Below are positions 21,944 to 33,584 of a stretch of 64,000 nucleotides of DNA, in pieces (positions within the stretch are counted from its first letter, which is position 1; the number at the start of each line of letters is the position of its first letter). This stretch comes from Apoda limacodes (taxonomy: Eukaryota > Arthropoda > Insecta > Lepidoptera > Limacodidae). Both the position numbers and the translations under genes were made by a program. Location: assembly GCA_946406115.1 (NCBI GenBank), contig OX291545.1, forward strand, positions 17,576,001 to 17,640,000, written 5' to 3'. The notes below the pieces were generated by a model that saw only the letters and a program-made list of their open reading frames with translations, did no database searches and was not told the origin of the DNA.

Positions 21944-22655
21944 ATATATATATCTTTACTTTCTTGTTATTGTTAAAAAAGTTTTTATGCTCCTTTACGT
22001 ACATGGTTTCTATCTTTCTCTCTTATGCCTATACCATGCCCGCGAGAGTATAAGCAGGTTTTGGTATGACGTCTCGTGACGGTCAATTTCTCAATGATGA
22101 CTATCGAAACCGAAGAAGCTTGGCTTGAAAAATCAAATAGAGTGCCAGAAAAACACATAAGATTCAAGAATGCCATTTTTCACTCGCAGCTTTGAAATGC
22201 AGAAAGGTAGTAACAAAATCTCGTATAAATATTTGTTGCCCATAAACACATAGGTTGTATTGTATGTAGTGCGATGGTGCCCTAGATCGGCAGGCACTGC
22301 ACGCGCTCGCACGTAGTCAGTACTACGAAGTGCAGTATTTATAGCTTTATGAATTATTCACCTATCATTATTGTATAACGATTTACTTTGTCATTTATTT
22401 ATGCTCACATTGACATAACGCTGAAATTTGTCACAAGGCTGGAGCTTATCTATTATAATCTCTTAGGTTTGCAATTCTATATTTTCTTGTAACAATATAC
22501 ATTTATCCTTAATGTCAATCTTACTTTACAGAACATGACGTCAATGACCTAATGTGGTAATACCAACCACATAAGGTCAACTTGAAACTAGATTACAAAG
22601 GCCATTTCAAAATAAATAATGAAATAAATATTTTTGGACTTTACTCACAGCGCCG
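21944..22655. other. Non-coding
   Basis: No recognised gene. GCACTGCACGCGCTCGCACG near 22291 is locally CpG-rich. Confidence 0.35.
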
Positions 22656-22963
22656 TCTGGCCCCAAAGTAAGCAAAGCTTGTGTTATGGATACTGACAAC
22701 TGCTATTTATTAATTGTTCCATGATTAAATTTTTTTTTTTTTTTGTTACGATTGGTTTATGTTTATATTTCTGACACTACTGACAAGACATTCATCAAAA
22801 ATGATATTTGCAATTGCAGTGCAGAAAAAGGATGTTGATGCAGCTATCACATAAATATGTCTTCGGTCATCTTTAAGTTTTAAAATATTGTAACTTTGTG
22901 TTCATTTTCCTTATCAACTAAATAAGTTGTAAAGAAGAAAAAGTGAAATTTTAGAGGTCTGTC
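22656..22963 (+). repeat. Tandem duplication, unit 1 (308 bp)
   Basis: TCTGGCCCCAAAGTAAGCAA through TTAGAGGTCTGTC. The unit recurs at 22972-23280. The opening GCCGTCTGGCCCCAAAGTAA is the start of a known lepidopteran dispersed repeat. Confidence 0.9.
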
Positions 22964-22971
22964 TGTGTGTC

Positions 22972-23280
22972 TCTGGCCCCAAAGTAAGCAAAGCTTGTGT
23001 TATGGATACTGACAACTGCTATTTATTAATTGTTGCATGATTAAATTATTTTTTTTTTTTTGTTACGATTGGTTTATGTTTATATTTCTGACACTACTGA
23101 CAAGACATTCATCAAAAATGATATTTGCAATTGCAGTGCAGAAAAAGGATGTTGATGCAGCTATCACATAAATATGTCTTCGGTCATCTTTAAGTTTTAA
23201 AATATTGTAACTTTGTGTTCATTTTCCTTATCAACTAAATAAGTTGTAAAGAAGAAAAAGTGAAATTTTAGAGGTCTGTC
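22972..23280 (+). repeat. Tandem duplication, unit 2 (309 bp)
   Basis: Nearly identical to unit 1: I see only TTGTTCCATG against TTGTTGCATG and a changed T-run. The two are separated by TGTGTGTC. The very low divergence points to a recent event or an assembly artefact. Confidence 0.9.
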
Positions 23281-23328
23281 CTGTTCATTCTGGGAAACTC
23301 TTACACCTTTGATTCACCTGTATGCTAA

Positions 23329-23617
23329 TATGTCGCAGGCAAATCGTATAATCCGCCGTTTCATAATATGCCTAGGCAGATCGTAAATTATGGAATGAAA
23401 GTATAAAAATTATCATATAACTGAACATATTCGTATATGAAGCTTGACTGAAACGCTCCACTCGCTCCGCATCTACGTTTATAAAATAGAAACTGAACCT
23501 AACCTAACTAACATACATGACTTATATAGTGCGATTTCTGTTTCTTTCGTTTCCATACTTTACGATTTGCCTAGGCATATTGTGAAACGGCGGATTATAC
23601 GATTTGCCTGCGACATA
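23329..23617. mobile_element. 289-bp element with long terminal inverted repeats
   Basis: The left end TATGTCGCAGGCAAATCGTA, continuing TAATCCGCCGTTTCATAATA and TGCCTAGGCAGATCGTAAA, is mirrored at 23560-23617 with two mismatches in about 57 bp. Weaker pairing (TTATGGAATGAAA / TTTCGTTTCCATA) extends the arms to about 75 bp. The centre contains AACCTAACCTAACTAAC. There is no transposase. Superfamily undetermined; no clear target duplication. Confidence 0.85.
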
Positions 23618-23994
23618 TACATACTTATAATACAATTAACGTAATTGGCCTTCATATAATGTAACTGGCCGATGTCTGTACATAGGAAATTAATATGAGG
23701 GAGGGGTCTTTATAAGAGCAATAAAAGCCGAAACAATTTTCTTCAGAATACATGTTTGTCTGTCTGTACCTACGTTTGTAGTTTGTACGCGCATCACACA
23801 AAAACTACTGTATAAATAGAATGCTGTTTTTAACAGTTGTATTACCGGAGGTTTATCTTAATATTTGGTGTTTGTGCTTCGTCTCGATACCAACGCCGCG
23901 GCGCCGCCTAGAAGCCGAGTTACCAAAGAGTTGCCGTATTAATCCCACGCCGATAACCGGATTTATCACAGACGGAGCCGCGAGCAAAAACTAG
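23618..23994 (+). mobile_element. Helitron-like 3'-end fragment
   Basis: From about 23730: GTTTGTCTGTCTGTACC, AAAAACTACTGTATAAATAG, GAGTTGCCGTATTAATCCCA, CGCCGATAACCGGATTTATC, then GACGGAGCCGCGAGCAAAAA and CTAG (23991-23994) before T. The hairpin CGGAGCCG precedes the CTAG. Confidence 0.65.
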
Positions 23995-25105
23995 TTAATA
24001 AATTATTAATTATTCTTATGCTTCAAGTAACTTAAGATAAGGAATCTTCTATGTGAAGCAGACTTAACTTGGCGGGGTAATTACTTACTGTGCCATTAAA
24101 TATTATATCACAGTCAAATGGTAGAATTCGCTGTTTTATACATAACAGTTAGCCATTTTATAAAACAGAGCCGGATTGTGTGCCGTATTTTGTTCAGTGC
24201 TTTCATTCTCTATAATGCAGCTAGCCAGAGTTAGCCGTAGTTTAAATCAACCTGGTTTTGTTTAATGTGTGGTGCGGCGGTAAAGAGGAAATCTCCTGCC
24301 AGGCGAGGTGTGATGCCTGGGGACCACCGTGGTTCGCTTAATTTGCGCTTCGGTATGTATATATACTGAACTGCGAAGGAAACTTCGATAGCGCGATGTA
24401 CGACGCGTGACGTCAGCCTTGCTTGTAGCGGTATGATATGGTCCGCTACAGATGCATGAACCGCCTTTTTTGTTTTAATAAATGATGAACCGCCGCTTTG
24501 TAACTATTTAGTTCCAATTTAGTTTTAATACACATTTCACTTTCTCAATTACCATTATTATCAATTCTGAGCTCGCAGTTATTTTTCGACGACATACAAT
24601 TCTAAACACCAACATAATATCTTCCTTAAATTGTCACTAGTCAAACGCCACCGCTTTATGAATTTGTTTATTCAAATCAATGTGTTCTGTTCATCCTTCC
24701 ATAGATAAAAGAAACAAAAAAGAGTTCATTAGATAATGATTACACAAAGACCGACAATAGTTGTGCGTCCAACAATGAAAAGCCCACATGTTGGGTTAAT
24801 TGCACGCGCCCGACCAAAGCCGCCGCGCACTGAAAGACTTTATTGTAAGAAGTTGTACGCGCGGTGCGGCCCTAAACGTGCTTCTAATTAACTTATAAAA
24901 CGTTGGATAGATTGCTTGCGAGTCAATACTCCAGCACAATGATGAAGCTCACATCCTTGACGGGCTTCGAGACCATAAGGTAATGTTTACAGAGCAAGCA
25001 GCTCTATGAAATGAAATGCAATCTGGATTAAAAGCAGCTGTAAGTGCATGCAAATACTACAATGAAGACATAGATTTGTACATACTTAAACTACATTTTA
25101 TACCG
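23995..25105. other. Non-coding with CpG-rich patches
   Basis: A patch at 24270-24440 has GCGCGATGTACGACGCG and a CRE-like TGACGTCA at 24410, plus the near-palindrome TTCGGTATGTATATATACTG. A second patch at 24800-24870 has CCGACCAAAGCCGCCGCGC. These may be regulatory. No exon is supported. Confidence 0.35.
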
Positions 25106-25699
25106 TTTTTAGGGTTCCGTACCTCTAAAAGAAAAAAGGAACGTTTATAACATCAGTTTTATGTCCGTCTGTTTGTCTGTATGTCAAGACCCTTTTTCTC
25201 AAGAACGTGTAAAGATATTATGTTGAAATTAATATCAACTAAATACAAGTTCTACGGTCCCTTGAAGCTGTAAAAAATCAAATGCGTTAATTTCTAGTTA
25301 TAACACATTTAAAAAAATGTTTGTTTGTTAAGACCCAAAAGGGTAAAGAGTAAAAACTCAAGCACGCGTCGAGGTATATTTAGTTGAAATTAATATCAAA
25401 TACTACAGTCTAAAAAGTAAAAAATCAATAAAAAATATGCCCAAAATCATACTCAAAATATGGTATTTTATATGTCGCATATTGTGCCACAAATAAATCA
25501 AAACCTATGGGGTACTTCTCGGCAACCTAGAGTCATAAAATTTGGCAAGAAGAAATATGTTACATAACAAATATAGAAAAAATCCAAAAACTGGTAATAA
25601 ACCTGTAAAAAATAAAAAAGGCATAAACTATCTAATTATAATAAGTTTGTACGGAACCCTTGGTGCGCGAGCCAGACTCGCACTTGGCCGGTTTTTTTT
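25106..25699 (+). repeat. GGGTTCCGT element, copy 3 (longest)
   Basis: Starts TTTTTAGGGTTCCGTACCTC, contains TCCGTCTGTTTGTCTGTATG and two AAGACCC-type blocks, and ends CGGAACCCTTGGTGCGCGAG, then GCACTTGGCCGGTTTTTTT. The extra length comes from a second AAGACCCAAAAGGG block, probably an internal duplication. Confidence 0.8.
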
Positions 25700-27065
25700 A
25701 CACATATACATACACGCCGTCTGTCACTATGTACCAGTCTACCATTTATTGAAGAAAGCTCACCTTAGAACATAAATAAAAACATTTTAAAATGGACAAA
25801 TAAAATTTGGATCAAGTATAATGTAATTCTTTACTTCTCCAAAATTCTTATTCTTTTGTATGAAAGACAAGTAAATTTCATACTGCAGCTAAGTTTTTGC
25901 CAAAATTGCACTCACCTAAATTTTAACATTAGAGCAGCGCAGCTACTGTGATACAATACCTTTACTTGCACGGCTATACTCGTATTATAGCCACCGGCCT
26001 GCAGACAAAATTCTCATTAATCTATCTAAATTTACTAACAAGAACTTAGAAATTACCTCGTCACCTCTGTTTGCAGATATTCTTCTCTTATTTAATATTT
26101 TTTTATTATGGTAGATGAAATTGTAAAAAAAAATAGATTACTATTTGCTGACATTCTTTGATAAAATTTTTGTACAAAATTATATTAATTACTTAGGTAC
26201 TAAAAATATTTTTATTTAACTTATCTTTCTTCATACTTTTAAGTATCTTAACTTAAAATAATATTTCTATAGTATATACTATAGTATAGGAAACAATAAG
26301 TAGAACTTAAACGAGACTTACTACATACAAACAAATTGTCACTATTATTATAGATCAGAACATACCTTTACCTGATTTATTACTTTACTTACACCTTATT
26401 TTTAAAACTTAAAATTATTCAATGTGTTGTCATAATTATCTCTTTTTATCTTACTTATTGACTTGATGTGCAGGGCCCATAATTCGATCGAGACAATAAC
26501 TTTATTATGTTTCCTATTACGATACAACATGCACCTAGCGTCATTCCAAATATTTTTTAGTTTATTGAATTCAGAAGGCAATGATCTTGTCCCATACGAG
26601 GCGCCGCCACCGCCGCCGTCGCCGCGCTATTGTGGGCGGACACTCTTGCGCAATACAACTTCGGTCGCTGCGTGCGAGCATGCGCTTATGCGACATGCGA
26701 CATGCGATAAGCACAGCCGCACTACTCCGCATCAGAATTAGCATTCTACCGTTAACTCCACAACCAAGGGCACCCAGGCCAAACATAGACGTCCCACAAT
26801 AGGCATGGCATCATTGTATATCACTTCACTAACTGCACTTGGACCTATTAAGTATACCATTGATACCAACAATGTATTGACAGGCTCCTTGTCTATTGTG
26901 AATTTATGGGCAGAGCATTCATTGATCTCGTTAAACACATTTTTTTATTAATTGTAGTTTTTATATAATACATGGCACGTTTCAACTACTTGTCTAAGAA
27001 TAAGAGAATTCTTGTTTTTTATTAGTATAAAAATATGAAAATAAGGAGTAATGAACGAAAAAAAG
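25700..27065. other. Non-coding with a GC-rich patch
   Basis: 26585-26740 is GC-rich (GGCGCCGCCACCGCCGCCGT) with the short repeat GCGACATGCGACATGCGATA, and three overlapping frames of 71-92 codons cross it. None shows splice borders or a domain. TAGACGTCCCACAATAGGC at 26786 is a lepidopteran repeat phrase. A promoter or an untranslated exon is possible but unsupported. Confidence 0.35.
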
Positions 27066-27195
27066 GTATTTTTATGTATGTATATTTATATTGTATTTCT
27101 TAATTCTATGAAGATTTTGTGTATTTGTTAAATGCATGTACTAGGACTTTACAAGTCACTAGGATTTGCTAGTATTAAAATACATATAAATGTTT
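27066..27195 (+). repeat. Dispersed repeat (third arm of the 14-kb foldback)
   Basis: TATTTATATTGTATTTCTT, GTACTAGGACTTTACAAGTC and ACTAGGATTTG match 14271-14365 in order and orientation. Confidence 0.7.
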
Positions 27196-27576
27196 GCATT
27201 CCTTAGAAAGACATCTATAATGAGATAGTGTCGTTGACTGACTTTGGCTAAAAATTGAGGTCATCTCGTCGCGTTCATTGACATTGTTTGCATTTTTAAT
27301 AACGCATTAATGCAACCAGAACCCATATCAGAACTAATACTAAGCTGTCTACTATATCAAGAGAAAGTATGTTATACTTAGTTGTAAAAATAATTGAACT
27401 AAGAACGAACTCGTTAGTTAGCTTGTTTAGCACACTGTTTTTCACCAAAAAAATATTATAACGAAATTTCTGTGAACACCTAGAACTGGTACGACTGGCA
27501 CTTAAAAATTAGTGTGTGTCTATGGTAGATTTTAAGCCATTATTTAGTAGTTGATTTCGCTCAGTGTTTTAGTACT
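27196..27576. other. Non-coding
   Basis: Nothing recognised. Confidence 0.4.
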
Positions 27577-28000
27577 TTTTATTAGGGTTCCGTACCTCAA
27601 AATAAAATAAGGAAACCCTTATAGGATCACTTTGTTGTCCGTCGATCTGTATATCAAGACCCTTTTTCTAAGTTACGCGTAAAGGTATCAAGTTGAAATT
27701 ATTATCAAATACTAAATTCTACTGTCACTTAAAGTAGTAAAAAATCAAGCTTTTAAGTCAATGCAATAAAAAAATATGGCCAAAATACGGTCATTTTTGT
27801 CGCATATTGTGACACAAATAAAACAAACTTCCCGTTTACCTAGAATCATGAAATTTGGAAAAGCAAGACGTTACACCACAAATATAGACAAAAACTGATC
27901 ATAAACCTGTGAGACTAGATCTCATGATGGGAGAACTATCTACATATAATATTAATGGAACCCTCGGTGTGCGAGCCAGACTGGCACTTGGCCAGTTTTT
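27577..28000 (+). repeat. GGGTTCCGT element, copy 4
   Basis: TTTATTAGGGTTCCGTACCT, ATAGGATCACTTTGTTGTCC and AAGACCCTTTTTCTAAG closely follow copy 1. It ends GGAACCCTCGGTGTGCGAG and GGCACTTGGCCAGTTTTT. Confidence 0.8.
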
Positions 28001-29632
28001 AAGTTTAAGTTTAGCGATATATAATGACGAGCAAGACTAACTAGTAACATACATATTCACCGAAAAAAAATCCTTAACAACTTAGCTCTACGAAGACCAA
28101 GGAACCTTGTTCAATCACTTATATTTATGTGTAAAATAAAACTCTTTTTATATTCTTTTTGTTCCATGAAGCTATAATTATTTGTTTATGAAATATCATC
28201 GTTTATGTAAGTTCTAATAAATATTATAAATTAGGAGTCCTAACATGTTGTGTTAAGTTTCCTATAGTGTTAAAAAGTAGTATATTAGACACTTCTAATC
28301 ATTACATTAAAAACCTAATTCCACAACAGCTCTAGTTCTCGTAAATAATTAGAATTAGATAGAAGTTTAGCAAGAAGCCGGCTGATCAATAACGCTGTCT
28401 TCTACATTAATCAGACATCAATTCGAAGGTAAAAATTAAGGTGAAGATTCCACCAACTTCGGAAGCTATATCGCCGGTCGTCGACTGCGGTACTCTTTCT
28501 ACTACCGAGAGTAATTACATCTCGTTCAGCTCATTAGTCCGTGACTTGGCGTGGGAAAGTTCGGTGACAATTTAAGACAAGGGTCTGCCGTAGGATGCGT
28601 TCTGTCTCGTTACTCTGTAGGCGAAATACAAATGGAATTGTCCCGTTAACTGATGGCGTTATGCCAATTTCTAACTGGTTCAGTGGGTCACACGTCACGA
28701 ATGCGATAACAAGGGGAAGAAATTACTTTCTACCTGGAACTGACCTGAACCTTGTTGTTAGCCATTACCCAGTAGTCACTTCCTCCAATAAATTTTGTTG
28801 GCAGTATCTATAACATTTTATTAGTCAGTATACTATGTATATAGGTACAATTTTATTCTAAAAAATACTTTGGGTGTATTAAATTCGCCAGTTAAAAAAT
28901 CAGTAAATACCTACATAGCTACCCATAAAACAGTAGATAGCATAACGTTACCATAAATCTTAATAGAAGATGTATACGTAAGTTATTAGTCGTGGTCGTG
29001 GTCCTCAGTTGGACCGCCTTATTATTTTAACAATGATTTTCTAAAACATTATGGAAGTTATGACTAAGAAACTAAATTTCAAGTATGTTATTTAGCAAAC
29101 AGGCAAGAAAACAAAGGTACTCAAAAAATGGTGCAGGTAGATATGTGTATTACACCCAATAACTTAACAATAACTTACGACAATCCTACTTAGGATCCAA
29201 AAAAAGTGCTTGAAAAATGTAATCCCTCAGTTTTATGTAAGAAGAGCTATCCTCGGGAATTAGTATGTGAATTATATTACTGGCTCTTCACATACTTAAG
29301 TAATGTAACATACGGATGAGCAGACGACAAAAAAATATAAGGGTTTTGTTTTTGACACTTGGATACGGAACCTTTAAAACGTAGATAGTTTAATGAAAAC
29401 TGTTTGAACAGATTTTGGACTCTACGCTTTAGAATCAATCTCCATCAGAATATCAGCTTGAATTTTTTAGACAATCATAAACAATAGGTTCCTTTAAACT
29501 TTGGTACTCTTTAACAGTCGGTAGTCGAAAAAAAAAACAAGATATAAAGTAAGTACTTGTCGTGTATAAAAAAATATATTACGGCTTTTCCAGTCGCCAA
29601 TGACTTTCAGAGCTCTTTTCTATGAGCCTGGA
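28001..29632. other. Non-coding; unusual low-repeat block at 28430-28810
   Basis: 28430-28810 is less AT-rich and shares no repeat phrase that I could find elsewhere in the window (ATCGCCGGTCGTCGACTGCG, TGACTTGGCGTGGGAAAGTT). A 72-codon plus frame at 28595-28813 has no motif. It could be an untranslated exon or a control region; the evidence is only compositional. 29330-29400 holds a decayed GGGTTCCGT-like fragment. Confidence 0.3.
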
Positions 29633-29819
29633 GGTGTGGCTCATAAACATTGCGCCCCGAATAAATTGCTTTGTTTATTTATAATTATTAATAAAAAAAA
29701 ATTATAATTTTTTTTAATTAATTTTGGTGGTGTGGCTCATAAACATTGCGCCCCGAATAAATTGCTTTGTTTATTTATAATTATTAATAAAAAAAAGTAT
29801 ATTTTTTTTTAATTAATTG
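29633..29819 (+). repeat. 95-bp tandem duplication
   Basis: GGTGTGGCTCATAAACATTG and CGCCCCGAATAAATTGCTTT occur at 29633 and again at 29728, each followed by ATTATTAATAAAAAAAA and an AT-rich TTAATTAATT end. Units are nearly identical. Confidence 0.9.
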
Positions 29820-31221
29820 CTTATGAAAGTTAAAAAACATTTTTATAGTGATTTGTAAAAAAAATTTAGAAGTAATAAAACTGAAAAAAAGGGGAGAATT
29901 TAGGGGTTTCTTCCTTCGTTTCTGAAAATAAAATTTAAAGTAATTAAAAGCAAATTAAAGGCATATTAATCCGTATAGCTTGTAGATTACTATGTATATT
30001 TTCATTCAGTAAATGTCATATTTCTTTATTCTTTAATTTATAAGGTTACAAACTTGCTCAATTTTAGGCAATTTTGGAAGGATAAGCCTAAGCTAAAAGA
30101 ACTATAACCAAGTTGATACATATTTAAAATAAGTTATACGTTAACAACTCAATTGAATTACCTATGTCGTTCTACATTGTGTACCAAAAAATAACTTTAA
30201 TATAAAAGAAAGTTTGAATGCAGCAAATATTATGCAAGAAAGTATCCCATTAACCCGCAATGTGTGTAATGTCCAAAAATATTTATTTATTTAATTACTG
30301 GGATATTTCACTGGATTCAACTTCACACTGGATCTCAAAACAAATCAATCATCAATTAAATCAAACAAGTCCTTTGAGATCACTGAAGATATCGTACTGT
30401 AACCCTACTTATACAGGTTATTCCCAGGGTAGGGGACAGACTCAGAACAGAAGGCACAGAGACCCACTCAAGTGAAATAAATTTTAATGATAAGTTAAAT
30501 GTAACAAAGAGGTCATTACGACCTACAACTTTAAAATGCATTGTATTAGTATTAGTGATGCACAAATAAAGATTGTTATTACTTTATTACTTTTTTGTAT
30601 AAAAGGATATTATTAGTATAGTAGCTATCTTTTACTAGAGGGACTGCCCTCCCTAAATTTGGTTTGGATATTTTTATTTAGTTTTACGTTATAATTAAAG
30701 TTAGCTAGTATATTTTTCCTATGAAGGTTTTGTTTAGTATATATTAAGTAGTTATGGTGTTTTTTTTTTATTAAGTAGGTTCTATTTATTCTTTATAATT
30801 TTTTTCGATAATTTTTTGTAGTTAGTTTAATTATTAGAATGTAAATAAAATAATAGCGGTCTGTTACTTTTAATGTATTGATTAATCCTTTAAAAGATTT
30901 TTTTTATGGGCAAATAAAACTTTTAATATTATGGTGAGTTAATAAACATAATCTATACCTGAAGTATAAGATGCAAAGGCCCGCTTACCCTGCAAGTTGG
31001 CTTCGGAGGCTCATATCCCCACAAACAGTTCCAAGGCATTGTTTAAAATATATCTATATCGCATATTAATTTTATTTCTAATACCTATTATTTCACTCTA
31101 TTTCACCTTAAAAAATAATATTCATAGAGTCACTTATCGTCAACACATGTATGAACTTCATTTAAATAGTGATTAATATTCATAATATTATAATACAAAC
31201 ACTTTTTAATTGTTTTTTCAG
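29820..31221. other. Non-coding
   Basis: AT-rich. TGTGTGTAATGTCC at 30260 repeats the phrase at 1338. A 71-codon plus frame at 30260-30475 has no motif. Confidence 0.4.
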
Positions 31222-31422
31222 GTGTTTAGCGAGTGTTTGTTCGCGGTCGTAACGTTCGCTAGCAAGGCTGAGCGGAGACGACTTGCGTCCCAACCGGCAC
31301 AGTGCACAGGCGCCTTAAAACTGACTAGCTCGCACGCCCGCCCAACCAATCTACGTATAGGGACGGACGAGCTGAAATTCAGCTGCTCAATTATATTATG
31401 TAAATACAAACATTATACATAA
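31222..31422 (+). other. Candidate exon (terminal or untranslated), unidentified
   Basis: TTTTTAATTGTTTTTTCAG is a strong 3' splice site ending at 31221, and the next 170 bases jump to balanced GC (GTGTTTAGCGAGTGTTTGTT, GCGTCCCAACCGGCACAGTG) inside very AT-rich DNA. One plus frame is open from the acceptor to TAA at about 31422, but its translation (ECLFAVVTFASKAERRR...) has no known motif. GTAAAT at about 31397 is a weak possible donor. Reads best as an untranslated or terminal exon, or as chance. Confidence 0.3.
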
Positions 31423-32639
31423 TATACATAATTCGTTTTAAAAAATGTTTTTCATAAAAATCATTGCGTAAGTTCTAATAGCACGAACATAACTGTTTAA
31501 TGTTGTATTGTAAAATTTCTTTGTACGCACAAAATACAAAAAATTTCAATCAAATACTAACTTTATATATAACTTTAAACTGTAATTATTTTTTCAATCA
31601 ATTTAGATGAAATAAAGACCTAATGTTAAGTCAAAGAAAAATTATGATTCACGTCAACAAAGTAGTAAAATAAAATCTTGAAAAAAAATTTTTAAGCGTA
31701 CTTCGAATTTATATATGACGTCATACTTGTACATAAATTATACATATTTTCGTCATCGTCTATCTGTCATTTTAACCATTGTACTCTAGTAATATTAGTA
31801 ATGGTTCTGACTTTAGTTTGGCAAATAATTTCAGGATGTGTACGAAACCTAGGTTAGGCTACGTATAAATCGAAACGCACTTCTAATTTTTTTTTTTATC
31901 TACTCTTATTTCAAAATGTTTTAAATATCAAACTGAAGGGACAGCATCGAAATTATCTTCATTAGAGAAATAGAGATTATGGAGACAGCTAATACAGCAA
32001 GTAATAATCTGCGTACCGTAAAGTCCAGAAGCTTATAAATGGCGGGAATCTAACAATGTGCCTAAAACATATTTTTTTTTACTTTTTTTTTTTTTATTTG
32101 TTTATTGGTTATTGGTTTACCTTTAACTTAATATATATGTTGTGGTTAGCATTTTTAATAAATTGTCCAAAATTATCAATTTTCTTAAAAAACTTATTTT
32201 TCTCAGTCGTACTTAGATTTAATCTCGTAAGCAAATGCACGAAATGAGTATTTTAAAATTATTGACCTGTCTAATAATTATAGTTTTATAGCTATTTATT
32301 CTAAATTATTAACTTTGTTAAATATAGGAAGCTGCTTGTATTTCTTAATAATTTTACAAAAAATGGCAATTTAGCAAATTCACTGGGTCTAAGACAATCG
32401 GACGAAAAACTCACACTTGACTAGTTGTATGCTGTTATTTACTCATTTACTTAAGACATTCTAGTGGCCAGGTAATTATCATAATTTCGTGATGAGATCG
32501 TTCGGCAGGCAGACATACTTTTTTGGCAAACCTGTCGTCCAATTCTAATTAACTTCTTACTTAGAACTAGTTTTTTTTCTCAGTTTACTAGTAAGGTACT
32601 ATTGTAAAGCTGTGGAATTATCGGCCATAAAAGAAAAAT
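31423..32639. other. Non-coding
   Basis: AT-rich with long T-runs; nothing recognised. Confidence 0.4.
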
Positions 32640-32850
32640 AAAAATAAAGAAAAAAAAAATCTTTAAAAACAAGCTTTTATTACTTGTTAATAATAAAAAT
32701 AAATAAGAACTAAAAAGTTAAAAATAATTTAATTCTGATAAGAAATATGCCATTTTATAGGTACATTATTTACCATTTTTTTAATAAAAGCGCGTAAGAC
32801 TTTCTTTATTTCTCTTGCCGTCAAAATGTAACACGCTTTTATGTTAACGT
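32640..32850. repeat. Modules shared with the 37.8-38.6 kb composite
   Basis: AAACAAGCTTTTATTACTTG with AAAAAGTTAAAAATAATTTA (32668-32732), then AAAGCGCGTAAGACTTTCTT and TTTCTCTTGCCGTCAAAATG (32788-32828). Both recur at 37808 and 38368, in the same order. Confidence 0.7.
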
Positions 32851-32937
32851 TCACGTTTAATTACGCAGATCCTATGGCCACCTTCCAGTTTAATTTTCAA
32901 ACCGTAACCAGGGTTTTTTAATTGTAACCGTAACAAT

Positions 32938-33318
32938 TTAGGACCAAAGTACTCATTAAGACGAATGAAACGAGCCCTAACTCAATGTGATTGTGTCGTT
33001 TTCATAACGGAGTTCCTAGCACCACCTTCCAGCTCTATCATCAGACCCTGGAAACCATCTAAGGACAAAGTACTCGTCGAGACGAATCAAACGAGTCCAA
33101 ACTCGATGGGGTTGCGTCGTTTCATAACAGAGTTTCTACGGCAACCTTCCAGCTCCATCATCAGATCAGCTCCATGCCATCATAATACTGCAAAGTCACG
33201 CGATGCATATGCGTGATAAATTTCAGCTCAATCGGAAACCGGGAAGTGTGACAAATTTATCTTGCAAGATTTGATTACAGACAGACAACAACACAAGTGA
33301 AACTAAATAAAAGCGTTA
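32938..33318 (+). repeat. ACGAGCCC-AACTCGATGGG repeat, short copy
   Basis: About three diverged ~113-bp units (ACGAGCCCTAACTCAATG, ACGAGTCCAAACTCGATGGG, CACCTTCCAGCTCTATCATC), then a unique tail TTTCAGCTCAATCGGAAACC with TTGCAAGATTTGATTACAGA and AAGTGAAACTAAATAAAAG. The tail matches 39474-39565. The 83-codon plus frame here is the repeat read through. Confidence 0.8.
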
Positions 33319-33584
33319 TTACAACTTTAGTCTAGAAACACTATAATATAAGAAGTGTTAAACCCCCTGTCACGCAGGCGTGTCTAAAGGGTTGGTAATG
33401 AATAGGTTATTAAATAAATAAAAAACAAGCAAACTGTTTTTGCAAACATTAAGAACCAAACAAAAATCAAAACATACGAAATATTAAGTAACTACAAGCA
33501 GACAGGACTCATTTTAAGGCAATTACTATAGATAGTGTGAGCAATCTGTACACTATCTGAACTTGCATTGAAATAAGTCCCGTG

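Noticed and set aside
23494..23510. Telomere-like CCTAA repeats
   Set aside because: Only two to three units inside an inverted-repeat element; far too short for telomeric sequence.
26463..26802. Three overlapping frames across a GC-rich patch
   Set aside because: Open on both strands because the patch is GC-rich; proline or arginine runs from GCC/CGC repeats, no splice borders.
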